Origin: Methanobacteriota archaeon
GTDB lineage: Archaea; Thermoplasmatota; Thermoplasmata; RBG-16-68-12
Assembly (NCBI GenBank): GCA_005878515.1
Contig: VBLZ01000116.1
Coordinates: 1 to 7,566 of the forward strand
Direction of reading: 5' to 3'
DNA length: 7,566 bases
Numbering within the stretch: the first letter of the stretch is position 1; each line of letters begins with the position of its first letter. The notes beneath the pieces were generated by a model that was given only the letters and a program-made list of their open reading frames with translations, was not told the DNA's origin and did not search any database. Positions 1 through 6,130 of this stretch are shown piece after piece. The position numbers and the translations under genes are program-made.

Positions 1-617
1 TGCTCGGCGGTCTCGGCGGCGAACTCGGCGGGTGGGGCATGAGCCTCGTCGGCCGCGTCACAAGGATCCTCGGCGATGCCAGCATCGCCTTCGCGACGGT
101 GCCCTTCACGATCGAGGGGCCGATTCGGCGGCAGCTCGCCGAGGCCCAGCTTCGACTCCTCCAGAAGCGCGCAGACGGTGTCGTCACCTTCAGCAACGAT
201 CGACTCCTCCAGATCGCACGGGACCTGCCACTGACGAAAGCGTTCGCGGCGTTGGGTGCGATCATGGCTCGACCGGCGGCGGAACTGGGAGCGGCCCTCG
301 CACGTCCGGACGTCGTGCCGCTGCGGCGGACCCTGGAGCGAGCCCGGGAATGGCGATTTGGCATGGGCACGGGTCGGGAGAAGCACCGATGTTTTGTCGC
401 GGTGGAAGAGGCGTACGCGTCCCCGTGGTTCACCTCGCTCCCGGAGGAGATCAGCCACGCGATTGTCCTGATGTCCATTCCGGAACCGAACAAAGACGAG
501 GTCGAGATCCTTCAGGAGGTCCGCCGGAGATCCCCGCACGCCGTCATCGCGTGGGCGAGTGCGCCTTCCGGCACGAAAGACGATCGGACCGTCGTGCAAG
601 TGCTGGCCGGCCTGTGA
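1..617 (+). CDS. FtsZ/tubulin-superfamily protein, divergent (5' end outside window)
   Basis: This is the C-terminal part of an FtsZ-like protein. The open frame runs from position 3, so the ATG at 39 is internal and the true start lies upstream. Family landmarks visible in order are a glycine-rich stretch (3-38), PFTIEG at 102-119 (FtsZ: KPFTFEG), FSNDRLLQIA at 189-218 (FtsZ: IPNDRLLEI), and an AVIAWASAP / VVQVLAGL ending like the last strands of the FtsZ C-terminal domain. FtsZ proteins polymerise with GTP and build the division ring. Here the GGGTGTG signature aligns with GGELGGW, and the T7-loop NxDxxD aligns with PDVVPLRR (306-329), lacking both aspartates. The protein stops right at the domain end, with no linker or tail for partner binding. 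I infer a non-canonical, probably GTPase-deficient paralogue of unknown role. The family call is fairly sure; the function is not. The downstream operon is 78 bases away and functionally unrelated. Confidence 0.72.
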   Translation, partial: LGGLGGELGGWGMSLVGRVTRILGDASIAFATVPFTIEGPIRRQLAEAQLRLLQKRADGVVTFSNDRLLQIARDLPLTKAFAALGAIMARPAAELGAALARPDVVPLRRTLERAREWRFGMGTGREKHRCFVAVEEAYASPWFTSLPEEISHAIVLMSIPEPNKDEVEILQEVRRRSPHAVIAWASAPSGTKDDRTVVQVLAGL

Positions 618-632
618 TCCGGCTCCGACCGA

Positions 633-647
633 TGAAAACAAATAGAA
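633..647 (+). promoter_or_regulatory. Candidate archaeal promoter (AT-rich BRE/TATA-like patch) of the aro operon
   Basis: The only AT-rich island in this GC-rich intergenic stretch reads GATGAAAACAAATAG at about 631-645. It sits some 50-60 bases before the TTG start. An archaeal TATA element lies about 25 bases before the transcript start, so initiation would fall near 660-670 and leave a leader of about 30 bases. It is not a textbook TATATA box, and the call rests on position and composition only. No other promoter-sized gap occurs before the window end. Confidence 0.35.
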
Positions 648-660
648 CGGGCTCATCCGG

Positions 661-683
661 CGCGTGCTCCGCTCTAGCACGCG
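661..683. repeat. Perfect 8-bp inverted repeat in the operon leader (operator or hairpin)
   Basis: CGCGTGCT (661-668) and AGCACGCG (676-683) are exact reverse complements separated by seven bases. The repeat covers the expected transcript start and ends directly before the G-rich Shine-Dalgarno site. It could be a dimeric repressor operator or an RNA stem in the leader. No T-run follows, so it does not look like an intrinsic terminator of the FtsZ-like gene. Confidence 0.5.
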
Positions 684-684
684 G

Positions 685-698
685 GGGAGGGGCCATTG
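685..698 (+). promoter_or_regulatory. Strong ribosome binding site deciding a TTG start
   Basis: GGGAGG (685-690) lies five bases before TTG at 696. An in-frame TAG at 675-677 closes the frame upstream, and the next in-frame ATG (763) falls inside the conserved MDHG motif. TTG 696 is therefore the only start that keeps the family's N-terminus. CCTCC at 700-704, inside codons 2-3, could pair with GGAGG at 686-690. Confidence 0.65.
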
Positions 699-1481
699 TC
701 CTCCATTGGAAAGGAGATTCGGATCCGGCGGGTCCTCAGCGATGGCAAGGCCCTCATCGCGGCGATGGACCACGGCGTCTCGTCCGGGCCGCTCGCGGGA
801 CTCGAAGACATCCGGAAGGCCGTGGCGAACGTCGCGAAGGGTGGCGCGACGGCGGTCGTCCTCCACAAAGGGTCCGTTCGGTTTGCGAAGGACTACTTCG
901 ATGAGAAGCTCGCGCTCATCCTGCACCTCAGCGCCTCGACCTCACTGAGCCCGCGAGCCGATCGTAAGGTCGCGGTGACCCGGGTCGAAGAAGCGATCTC
1001 GTACGGCGCGGACGCAGTGAGCGTCCACGTAAACCTCGGAGGCGAGGACGACGACCGAATGCTCGGCGACCTCGGGACCGCGGCGACGGACTGTGATCGC
1101 CTCGGCTTCCCGCTCCTCGCGATGATGTACGCGCGTGGCCCGGCCCTCCGTGACCCGTATGACGTCGACGTCGTGAGGCACGCGGCCCGCGTGGGTGCGG
1201 AGCTCGGAGCCGACATCGTCAAGACGACGTACACCGGCTCGGCTGAGACGTTCCGCGAAGTCGTCCGGGGATGCTCCGTCCCCGTCGTCGTGGCGGGCGG
1301 ACCGAAGCTCGATTCGGATCGGTCCGTCCTCGAGATGGTCGCGGGAGGCCTGGCCGCCGGTGCGGCGGGGGTCTCCATCGGCCGGAACATCTTCCAATCG
1401 AAGGACCCGATGAGCATGACGCGTGCGATCGCCCGCATGGTGTTCGATGGAGCCTCGATCGACGAGGTCTACCGCGGGTGA
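696..1481 (+). CDS. aroA': 2-amino-3,7-dideoxy-D-threo-hept-6-ulosonate (ADH) synthase
   Basis: First committed step of the archaeal aromatic pathway: an aldolase-type enzyme that condenses 6-deoxy-5-ketofructose 1-phosphate with L-aspartate semialdehyde. At 261 residues it is a normal-length member of the DhnA/archaeal class I aldolase family, a TIM barrel. The N-terminus MSSIGKEIRIRR leads into MDHGVSSGP. The Schiff-base lysine is K176 in DIVKTTYTG, with D25 (MDHG) and Y145 (MMYARGP) as likely acid/base residues. These three sit at a constant offset of eight from D33, Y153 and K184 as I recall them for the Methanocaldococcus enzyme MJ0400. AGGPK (200-204) and SIGRN (227-231) are the phosphate-binding ends of the barrel. 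The fold alone cannot separate it from fructose-bisphosphate aldolase. The call as ADH synthase rests on the adjacent DHQ synthase II, six bases downstream. It starts with TTG and is the first gene of the operon. Confidence 0.9.
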   Translation: MSSIGKEIRIRRVLSDGKALIAAMDHGVSSGPLAGLEDIRKAVANVAKGGATAVVLHKGSVRFAKDYFDEKLALILHLSASTSLSPRADRKVAVTRVEEAISYGADAVSVHVNLGGEDDDRMLGDLGTAATDCDRLGFPLLAMMYARGPALRDPYDVDVVRHAARVGAELGADIVKTTYTGSAETFREVVRGCSVPVVVAGGPKLDSDRSVLEMVAGGLAAGAAGVSIGRNIFQSKDPMSMTRAIARMVFDGASIDEVYRG

Positions 1482-1487
1482 GACCAC

Positions 1488-2519
1488 ATGGACCGCGTGG
1501 TGTGGGTCGCGGCGTCTCCCCGCGGTGTTTCTGATGACGTCCGCTCGGTCGTCTCTGCGGCCCTCGAGGTCGGCTTCGACGAGATTGTCCTCTTCCAACC
1601 GGATGCGTCACTCCAGCGGCTCGGGCGTTTCTCCCCGATTCTCTTGAAGGACTCGACGTTTTTCCTCGGCGACGTCGAGGTCGGACGGCTCGCGACGATT
1701 CGCTCGGCAAAGGATGAGGCGCCTGTCCGTGGATTGCGGGGCGCGACGAAAAACGTGGTCATTCGGCCGGAACCATGGAAGGTCATCCCGCTCGAGAATC
1801 TGATCGCGTTCTTCCAGGGGAGCGGGACCCGGTTGCTTGTGGAGGTTCACGATGTTACGGAAGCGAAGCTTGCCTTCGAGACAATGGAGGTGGGCGCCGG
1901 CGGCATTTTCCTCACGACCTCCTCCCGAACCGAGATTCGGGCCGTTCGCGCCCTGCTCGAGTCCTTTCAACAAGACATCCGCCTGGTGCGGGCGAAAATC
2001 ACGGGAACGCGAGGCCTCGGCCTCGGCGACCGCGTTTGCGTCGATACATGCTCGCTCCTTCGGCGCGGCGAAGGGCTCCTCGTGGGCAACACCTCGGCGG
2101 GCCTTTTCCTGATTCATGCGGAGACGATTGAGACGGGAGAGGTGGCCGCCCGTCCATTCCGGGTGAACGCGGGTCCAGTCCATGCGTACATCTATCTGCC
2201 CGGAGGCACGACCAAGTATCTCAGCGAACTCCGCGCGGGCGACGACATCCTGGCAGTGGACTCGGAAGGCCGCGCCCGTTCGGTGGTCATCGGTCGCGTG
2301 AAAATCGAACGTCGACCGCTTCTCCTTGTCGAAGCCGAGGCCAACGACCGCCGCTATTCCACGATCGTCCAGAACGCGGAAACGGTTCGTTTCGTAACAT
2401 CGGACGGCGGATCGGTTGGTGTGAGCGAGATCCGGGTGGGCGATGGGGTCCTCCTCCGTCTGGAGGAGGGGGGCCGCCATTTTGGAATGCCGATTCAAGA
2501 AACCATTGCGGAGCGATGA
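1488..2519 (+). CDS. aroB': 3-dehydroquinate synthase II (archaeal, NAD-dependent)
   Basis: Converts ADH to 3-dehydroquinate by NAD-dependent oxidative deamination and cyclisation, replacing the unrelated bacterial AroB. Its 343 residues fit the family (about 330-380). Family blocks seen are GDRVCVDTCSLLRRGEG LLVGN (G180-N201), SAGLFLIHAET (203-213), RPFRVNAGPVHAY (222-234), a YLSEL..GDD..AVD segment after it, and GGRHFGMPIQETI at the C-terminus. The ATG at 1488 follows the preceding stop by six bases, with GGTGA at 1477-1481 as a ribosome site. The MDRVVWVAA start matches the strand that opens this family. It is always a functional pair with ADH synthase, which supports both calls. No truncation or odd composition is seen. 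Confidence 0.93.
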   Translation: MDRVVWVAASPRGVSDDVRSVVSAALEVGFDEIVLFQPDASLQRLGRFSPILLKDSTFFLGDVEVGRLATIRSAKDEAPVRGLRGATKNVVIRPEPWKVIPLENLIAFFQGSGTRLLVEVHDVTEAKLAFETMEVGAGGIFLTTSSRTEIRAVRALLESFQQDIRLVRAKITGTRGLGLGDRVCVDTCSLLRRGEGLLVGNTSAGLFLIHAETIETGEVAARPFRVNAGPVHAYIYLPGGTTKYLSELRAGDDILAVDSEGRARSVVIGRVKIERRPLLLVEAEANDRRYSTIVQNAETVRFVTSDGGSVGVSEIRVGDGVLLRLEEGGRHFGMPIQETIAER

Positions 2520-2520
2520 C

Positions 2521-4008
2521 ATGACGAAGATCGCGGCGGTCATCCTCGTCGGAAACGCGGCGGAGGCCGAGCGTCAAGCTCGGATCGCCCTCGGCAAAGG
2601 CGCTGACCTCGTCGAACTCCGGCTGGATGAAATCGTGGACTTGGGGCCCAAGACGATTCGTCATCTCGCGAAATCTCTCGGTGAACACGCGATCGCGACA
2701 AATCGCTCGCCGGGCCAAGGCGGGGCCCAACGTAGAGGCGGTGCCCCCCGGTCTGCGTTGATGAAAGAAATCTGCGGCCAGCGGTTCGCCTACGTCGACG
2801 TCGAGCTCGAGGAGGATGGCGCAGGACTCGATGTCCTTGCCCGCGTCGCCCACGACCATGGTACGAGGGTCATTGTATCCCACCACTTCGCCGAGGCCGT
2901 GGAAGTCCATCGAGCGTCCGAGACTCTCGAGGCTTGTGCCGCCCGAGGCGACATCGCCAAGGTCGTGACCCCCGTGGCCGACTTCGAGGCCGCGATCCAA
3001 CTGATCGACGTCGCGCGTGTGAGGACCGATCGGCCTCGCCCGATGATCCTGATCGGGACCGGCCCAGCGGGGATGGTCACGCGCGCACTCGCCGATGCGC
3101 TTGACCAAGAAATCCAATACGCGTCGTGGGGAAACGCCGCGGCCCCAGGGCAGCTCCCGCTCGCTACCGCCGCCCGCTTGCGGGGGCGCGAACCGATCAT
3201 CCTCGGCCTGGTCGGCCATCCGTTGGGGCATTCCCTCTCTCCGCTGATTCACGAGACGGCCTTGGCGGCCCTCCACTTGCCCGCCGTGTATCTGCCCTTC
3301 GACATTCCCCTCGAGTCCCTCGACCAGTTCCTTCTGGCGGTGGACCGGCTCCGCATCCGAGGCTTCAACGTGACCCATCCGCTCAAGGAATCTCTCTCGC
3401 AACGTGTCGACGAGCTCGACGCGGATGCCGAGCGACTCGGCGCGGTCAACACGGTCGTCGTCCAGGATAGTTGGACGGTCGGCCACAACACGGACGTCTA
3501 CGGATTCCGGGTGTCCCTGCGCGCCCTCGGCTTGCGCGTCGGCGACCGGACCGCCCTTGTTGTCGGTGCGGGAGGCGCGGCCCGAGCGGTCGTCCACGTG
3601 CTCCTGCGCGAAGGCGCATCGGTCCAGGTGACGAATCGCACGATCGCCCGCGCGGAGGCCCTTGCGGATTCCTTCGATGATCTCGTTGCGGTCGTCCCGA
3701 TGGAGACGCTCCAACGCGCGGGCCCCTGGGACCTGCTGGTGAACGCGACGCCGATCGGGATGAAGGGCGCTGTTGCGCCCGGCCTTCCTGTTCCCGAGGC
3801 AATCGTTGCGAAAGCCGCATTCGTCTACGACCTCGTGTACAATCCCACCGCCACGCCGCTGCTGCAAGCCGCCCGGCGTCTGAACCGACCCGGAACTTCT
3901 GGCCTCGACATGTTGCTCCATCAGGCCGCCAAGGCGTTCGAACTCTGGACCGGCCAGTCCTCGCCCTTCGATGCGATGCGGCGGGCCGCGAAGGAGGCGC
4001 TCCGATGA
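2521..4008 (+). CDS. aroDE: Bifunctional 3-dehydroquinate dehydratase (type I)-shikimate dehydrogenase fusion
   Basis: A 495-residue fusion catalysing steps 3 and 4: dehydration of 3-dehydroquinate, then NADPH reduction of 3-dehydroshikimate to shikimate. Residues 1 to about 222 are a type I dehydratase: VELRLD (E32, R34), catalytic H122 in VSHHF, Schiff-base K147 in GDIAKVV, R188 in MVTR, and APGQ ending at Q211. Residues 226-495 are shikimate dehydrogenase: VGHPLGHSLSP (231-241, shikimate-binding serines 238 and 240), NVTHPLKE with catalytic K289, AVNT with N310, HNTD with D325, GAGGAA (349-354) for the dinucleotide, NRT (372-374) favouring NADP, and GLDMLLHQ ending at Q468. Both halves look complete in one uninterrupted frame. 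In the dehydratase, the usual TxRxxxEGG reads TNRSPGQGG, so Glu is Gln66, and the Ser of SAPGQ is Ala207. ATG 2521 is chosen because it follows the stop by one base and has GGAG at 2510-2513. An upstream in-frame ATG (2443) would lie deep inside the previous gene. Confidence 0.93.
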   Translation: MTKIAAVILVGNAAEAERQARIALGKGADLVELRLDEIVDLGPKTIRHLAKSLGEHAIATNRSPGQGGAQRRGGAPRSALMKEICGQRFAYVDVELEEDGAGLDVLARVAHDHGTRVIVSHHFAEAVEVHRASETLEACAARGDIAKVVTPVADFEAAIQLIDVARVRTDRPRPMILIGTGPAGMVTRALADALDQEIQYASWGNAAAPGQLPLATAARLRGREPIILGLVGHPLGHSLSPLIHETALAALHLPAVYLPFDIPLESLDQFLLAVDRLRIRGFNVTHPLKESLSQRVDELDADAERLGAVNTVVVQDSWTVGHNTDVYGFRVSLRALGLRVGDRTALVVGAGGAARAVVHVLLREGASVQVTNRTIARAEALADSFDDLVAVVPMETLQRAGPWDLLVNATPIGMKGAVAPGLPVPEAIVAKAAFVYDLVYNPTATPLLQAARRLNRPGTSGLDMLLHQAAKAFELWTGQSSPFDAMRRAAKEALR

Positions 4009-4862
4009 AAGCCCGGGCCTCCTGCTTCGGCGCCGGAACTATTGTGAATGCAATTGCGGGCGGCAAGGGGGTCGCATTCGGTTTGGCCCTCCGGGCCACC
4101 GCGACCGCCGAGACGCAACCCGAACCGTTCGGCGTGCGGGTCGACGCGGTGAATGGCGTCGATCCCAAGTTGGCCGTAAGCGCCGCCCGGAGGGTGCTCG
4201 AGCGGAGTGGGAGCGGGCGCGGCCTCGCGATTTCGGTCGACTCCGAGATCCCGATTTCTCGGGGCCTCAAGAGTAGCTCCGCGGTCGCGAATGCCGTGGT
4301 GCTCGCGAGTGCCCGGGCGCTGGCGGCGGAACTCGAACCGCTCGAGATGATCCGGATCGGCGTGGACGCGGCCGTCGACGCGGGCGTGACGCTCACCGGC
4401 GCCTTCGACGATGCATGCGCTTCCTTCTTCGGCGGAATCGTGCTGACCGACAACCATGCCCGCAGAATCCTCAAGAGAGACCGGTTCTCGGAGGACGTCG
4501 TGGCCGTCGTCCATATCCCCGATCGAACGATTCGGAAGGAAAATCTCAGACGCCTGGACTTCGGGCCGATTCGTCCTCAGGTCGAGGCGGCGTTTCGCCT
4601 CGCCGAACGCGGTGAATACTTTCGGGCGATGGACACGAACAGCGGGGCGTATGCGGCGGTCCTCGGAGTGAGCGAAGCGCCTGCGGTCCGCGCCAGGGAG
4701 GCCGGCGCCCTTGCCGCGGGGATCAGCGGCACGGGACCCGCGATTATCGCTCTCGCGGAGCATTCCGACCTCGAGCCGGTCCGGGATGCGTTGGCAGAGC
4801 CTGCGTCCGTGGACCGCGTCGTCCCGCTGAACTATATCGAGTCGCACGAGGTGGTCGCCTGA
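4005..4862 (+). CDS. aroK: Shikimate kinase, archaeal GHMP-superfamily type
   Basis: Phosphorylates shikimate at the 3-hydroxyl with ATP. It belongs to the galactokinase/homoserine kinase (GHMP) fold, the non-homologous archaeal replacement of bacterial AroK/AroL. Its 285 residues are typical. Motifs in order are GTIVNAIAGGKGVAFG near the N-terminus, ISRGLKSSSAVANAVV with the ATP phosphate loop at G87-A93, TGAFDDACASFFGG with the D135/D136 pair, and the third GHMP motif GISGTGPAIIAL (239-250). Homoserine kinase is the main alternative from the fold, but GLKSSSA, TGAFDDA and the operon position point to shikimate. The ATG at 4005 overlaps the preceding TGA in an ATGA, with GGAGG at 3993-3997 seven bases before it, so translation is probably coupled to the fusion gene. 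Confidence 0.92.
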   Translation: MKARASCFGAGTIVNAIAGGKGVAFGLALRATATAETQPEPFGVRVDAVNGVDPKLAVSAARRVLERSGSGRGLAISVDSEIPISRGLKSSSAVANAVVLASARALAAELEPLEMIRIGVDAAVDAGVTLTGAFDDACASFFGGIVLTDNHARRILKRDRFSEDVVAVVHIPDRTIRKENLRRLDFGPIRPQVEAAFRLAERGEYFRAMDTNSGAYAAVLGVSEAPAVRAREAGALAAGISGTGPAIIALAEHSDLEPVRDALAEPASVDRVVPLNYIESHEVVA

Positions 4863-4873
4863 GGTATCTGTCC

Positions 4874-6130
4874 ATGGCCTCTCGCGTCTCCGGTTCCATC
4901 CAAGCACCTCCGTCGAAGAGCTACACGCATCGCGCGATCGTCCTCGCAGCTCTGTCCCGAGGTCCATGCCACCTGCACCGACCATTGCTCGCGGAGGACA
5001 CGCAAGCAACAATCGAAGGAATGTATGCGTTCGGCGCTGACTTCACTCGAACCAGCGATGGACTGCAAATCTCCGCAGGGCCACTGCATGCGTCCAATGC
5101 TCCAATCGACGCACGGAACTCGGGGACGACCCTTCGCTTCCTCAGCGGGGTCGCCTCACTGTTTCCCGGTGCGACCCTCCTGACCGGGGACGCAAGCCTT
5201 CAGAAGCGGCCGATGGGCCCATTGCTGGACGCCCTCGAACGCCTCGGCGCCCGCGCAGGATCCCTCGCTGGAGACGGCCGCCCTCCTGTCAAGGTGCAAG
5301 GGGTCATTCGCGGGGGACGGGCTTCCGTCCCGGGATTCATCAGTTCCCAGTTTCTGTCGAGCCTTCTGATCGCGTGCCCACTCGCGGCGAATGCCTCCGA
5401 AATCCGAGTCGTTCCGCCCATCCGGTCGGAGCCTTACATCTCCATGACGCGACGCGCGATGCGCGCCTTCGGGGTCGAAGTGGATCTCACAGAGAACACC
5501 GTTCGGATCGAGGGCGGACAGTCGTACACGCCAACGGATGTTGATATCCCGGGTGACTTTTCCTCCGCGGCGTTTCCGCTCGTCGCCGCCGCGATCACCG
5601 GCGGGGATGTGACGGTCGAAGGACTGAGCGCGGATTCTCCCGATGGGGATTCTCGGATCGTGGACCTGTTGCGCTCGTTCGGCGCGAGGGTCGACACGCC
5701 GCCGAATCGGGTTCGGGTGCGGAGCGGCGACCTCGTGGGTCAGACCGTCGACGTCGGCGACACGCCGGATCTCTTCCCGGTCCTGGCCGTCCTCGCGACG
5801 CAGGCCGACGGCGAGACCCGGTTTGTCCACGGAGGGCATCTTCCTCTGAAGGAAAGCGACCGGATTGCCGCGACTGTCTCGATGCTCCGGGCGCTGGGAG
5901 GCCACGCAGAGCCTACCGCGGATGGATGCATCGTTCACGGGCCGGAGCGGCTCCATGGCGGTTTCATCGACACGCGCGGGGACCACCGGATGCTGATGGC
6001 CGCCGCGGTGGCCGGCCTCGCGGCGGGCGGGCCGCTCGACCTCTCGGACCCGTGGTGCTTCCAGGTTTCCTATCCGTCATTCCTGGATGACATGCGGGCG
6101 CTCGGCGCCCTCCATGCGGTGGTCGGATGA
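4874..6130 (+). CDS. aroA: 3-phosphoshikimate 1-carboxyvinyltransferase (EPSP synthase)
   Basis: Transfers the enolpyruvyl group of PEP to shikimate 3-phosphate, giving EPSP. Its 418 residues make a full-length two-domain enzyme. Key sites are PPSKSYTHR (12-20, with K15, S16 and R20), RNSGTTLRF (81-89), the RPMGPL segment (112-117), FISSQF with S157, S158 and Q159, D299 in PDLFPVLAVLA, LPLKESDRIAA (323-333, with K326, E327 and R330) and RGDHRMLMAAA (368-378). All residues expected for S3P and PEP binding are present. At the loop corresponding to Escherichia coli GNAGTAMRP, the proline-101 position is Phe89, a common non-class-I pattern. The ATG at 4874 lies 11 bases after the previous stop, with GAGGT at 4861-4865 overlapping that stop as ribosome site. 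The N-terminus MASRVSGSIQAPPSKS is as expected for the family. Confidence 0.95.
   Translation: MASRVSGSIQAPPSKSYTHRAIVLAALSRGPCHLHRPLLAEDTQATIEGMYAFGADFTRTSDGLQISAGPLHASNAPIDARNSGTTLRFLSGVASLFPGATLLTGDASLQKRPMGPLLDALERLGARAGSLAGDGRPPVKVQGVIRGGRASVPGFISSQFLSSLLIACPLAANASEIRVVPPIRSEPYISMTRRAMRAFGVEVDLTENTVRIEGGQSYTPTDVDIPGDFSSAAFPLVAAAITGGDVTVEGLSADSPDGDSRIVDLLRSFGARVDTPPNRVRVRSGDLVGQTVDVGDTPDLFPVLAVLATQADGETRFVHGGHLPLKESDRIAATVSMLRALGGHAEPTADGCIVHGPERLHGGFIDTRGDHRMLMAAAVAGLAAGGPLDLSDPWCFQVSYPSFLDDMRALGALHAVVG

Noticed and set aside
618..695. Intrinsic terminator for the FtsZ-like gene
   Set aside because: The inverted repeat is followed by a G-run and a start codon, not by a T-run.
32..904. 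290-residue frame overlapping the FtsZ-like tail and the start of ADH synthase
   Set aside because: Spans two genes whose frames have clear family motifs; the translation is Arg/Pro/Gly-rich with no domain.
696..1481. Assignment as archaeal class I fructose-bisphosphate aldolase
   Set aside because: Same fold and Schiff-base lysine, but the gene lies six bases before DHQ synthase II, its obligate pathway partner, and heads a complete shikimate operon.
1924..1941. CCCGAA/TTCGGG inverted repeat inside aroB'
   Set aside because: Short, coding, and expected by chance; no regulatory context.
2443..2520. Upstream in-frame ATG for the AroD-AroE fusion
   Set aside because: It would add 26 residues lying entirely inside the 3' end of aroB'. 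ATG 2521 has a proper ribosome site and a normal dehydratase N-terminus.
3765..3780. GGGCGC-TGTT-GCGCCC hairpin inside the shikimate dehydrogenase domain
   Set aside because: Six-base stem within coding sequence with no termination signal; consistent with chance in GC-rich DNA.
2287..3921. Antisense open frame of 544 residues across aroB' and aroDE
   Set aside because: Low-complexity, Arg/Gly-rich translation with no recognisable motif, lying opposite a gene with complete catalytic motifs. It is a GC-rich codon-bias shadow, as are the long antisense frames at 3446-4474 and 3921-5012.
5314..5331. Perfect 7-bp stem with GCTT loop (GGGACGG/CCGTCCC) inside EPSP synthase
   Set aside because: About one such stem is expected by chance in a window of this length and GC content. 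It encodes a normal family segment and has no T-run or gene boundary.
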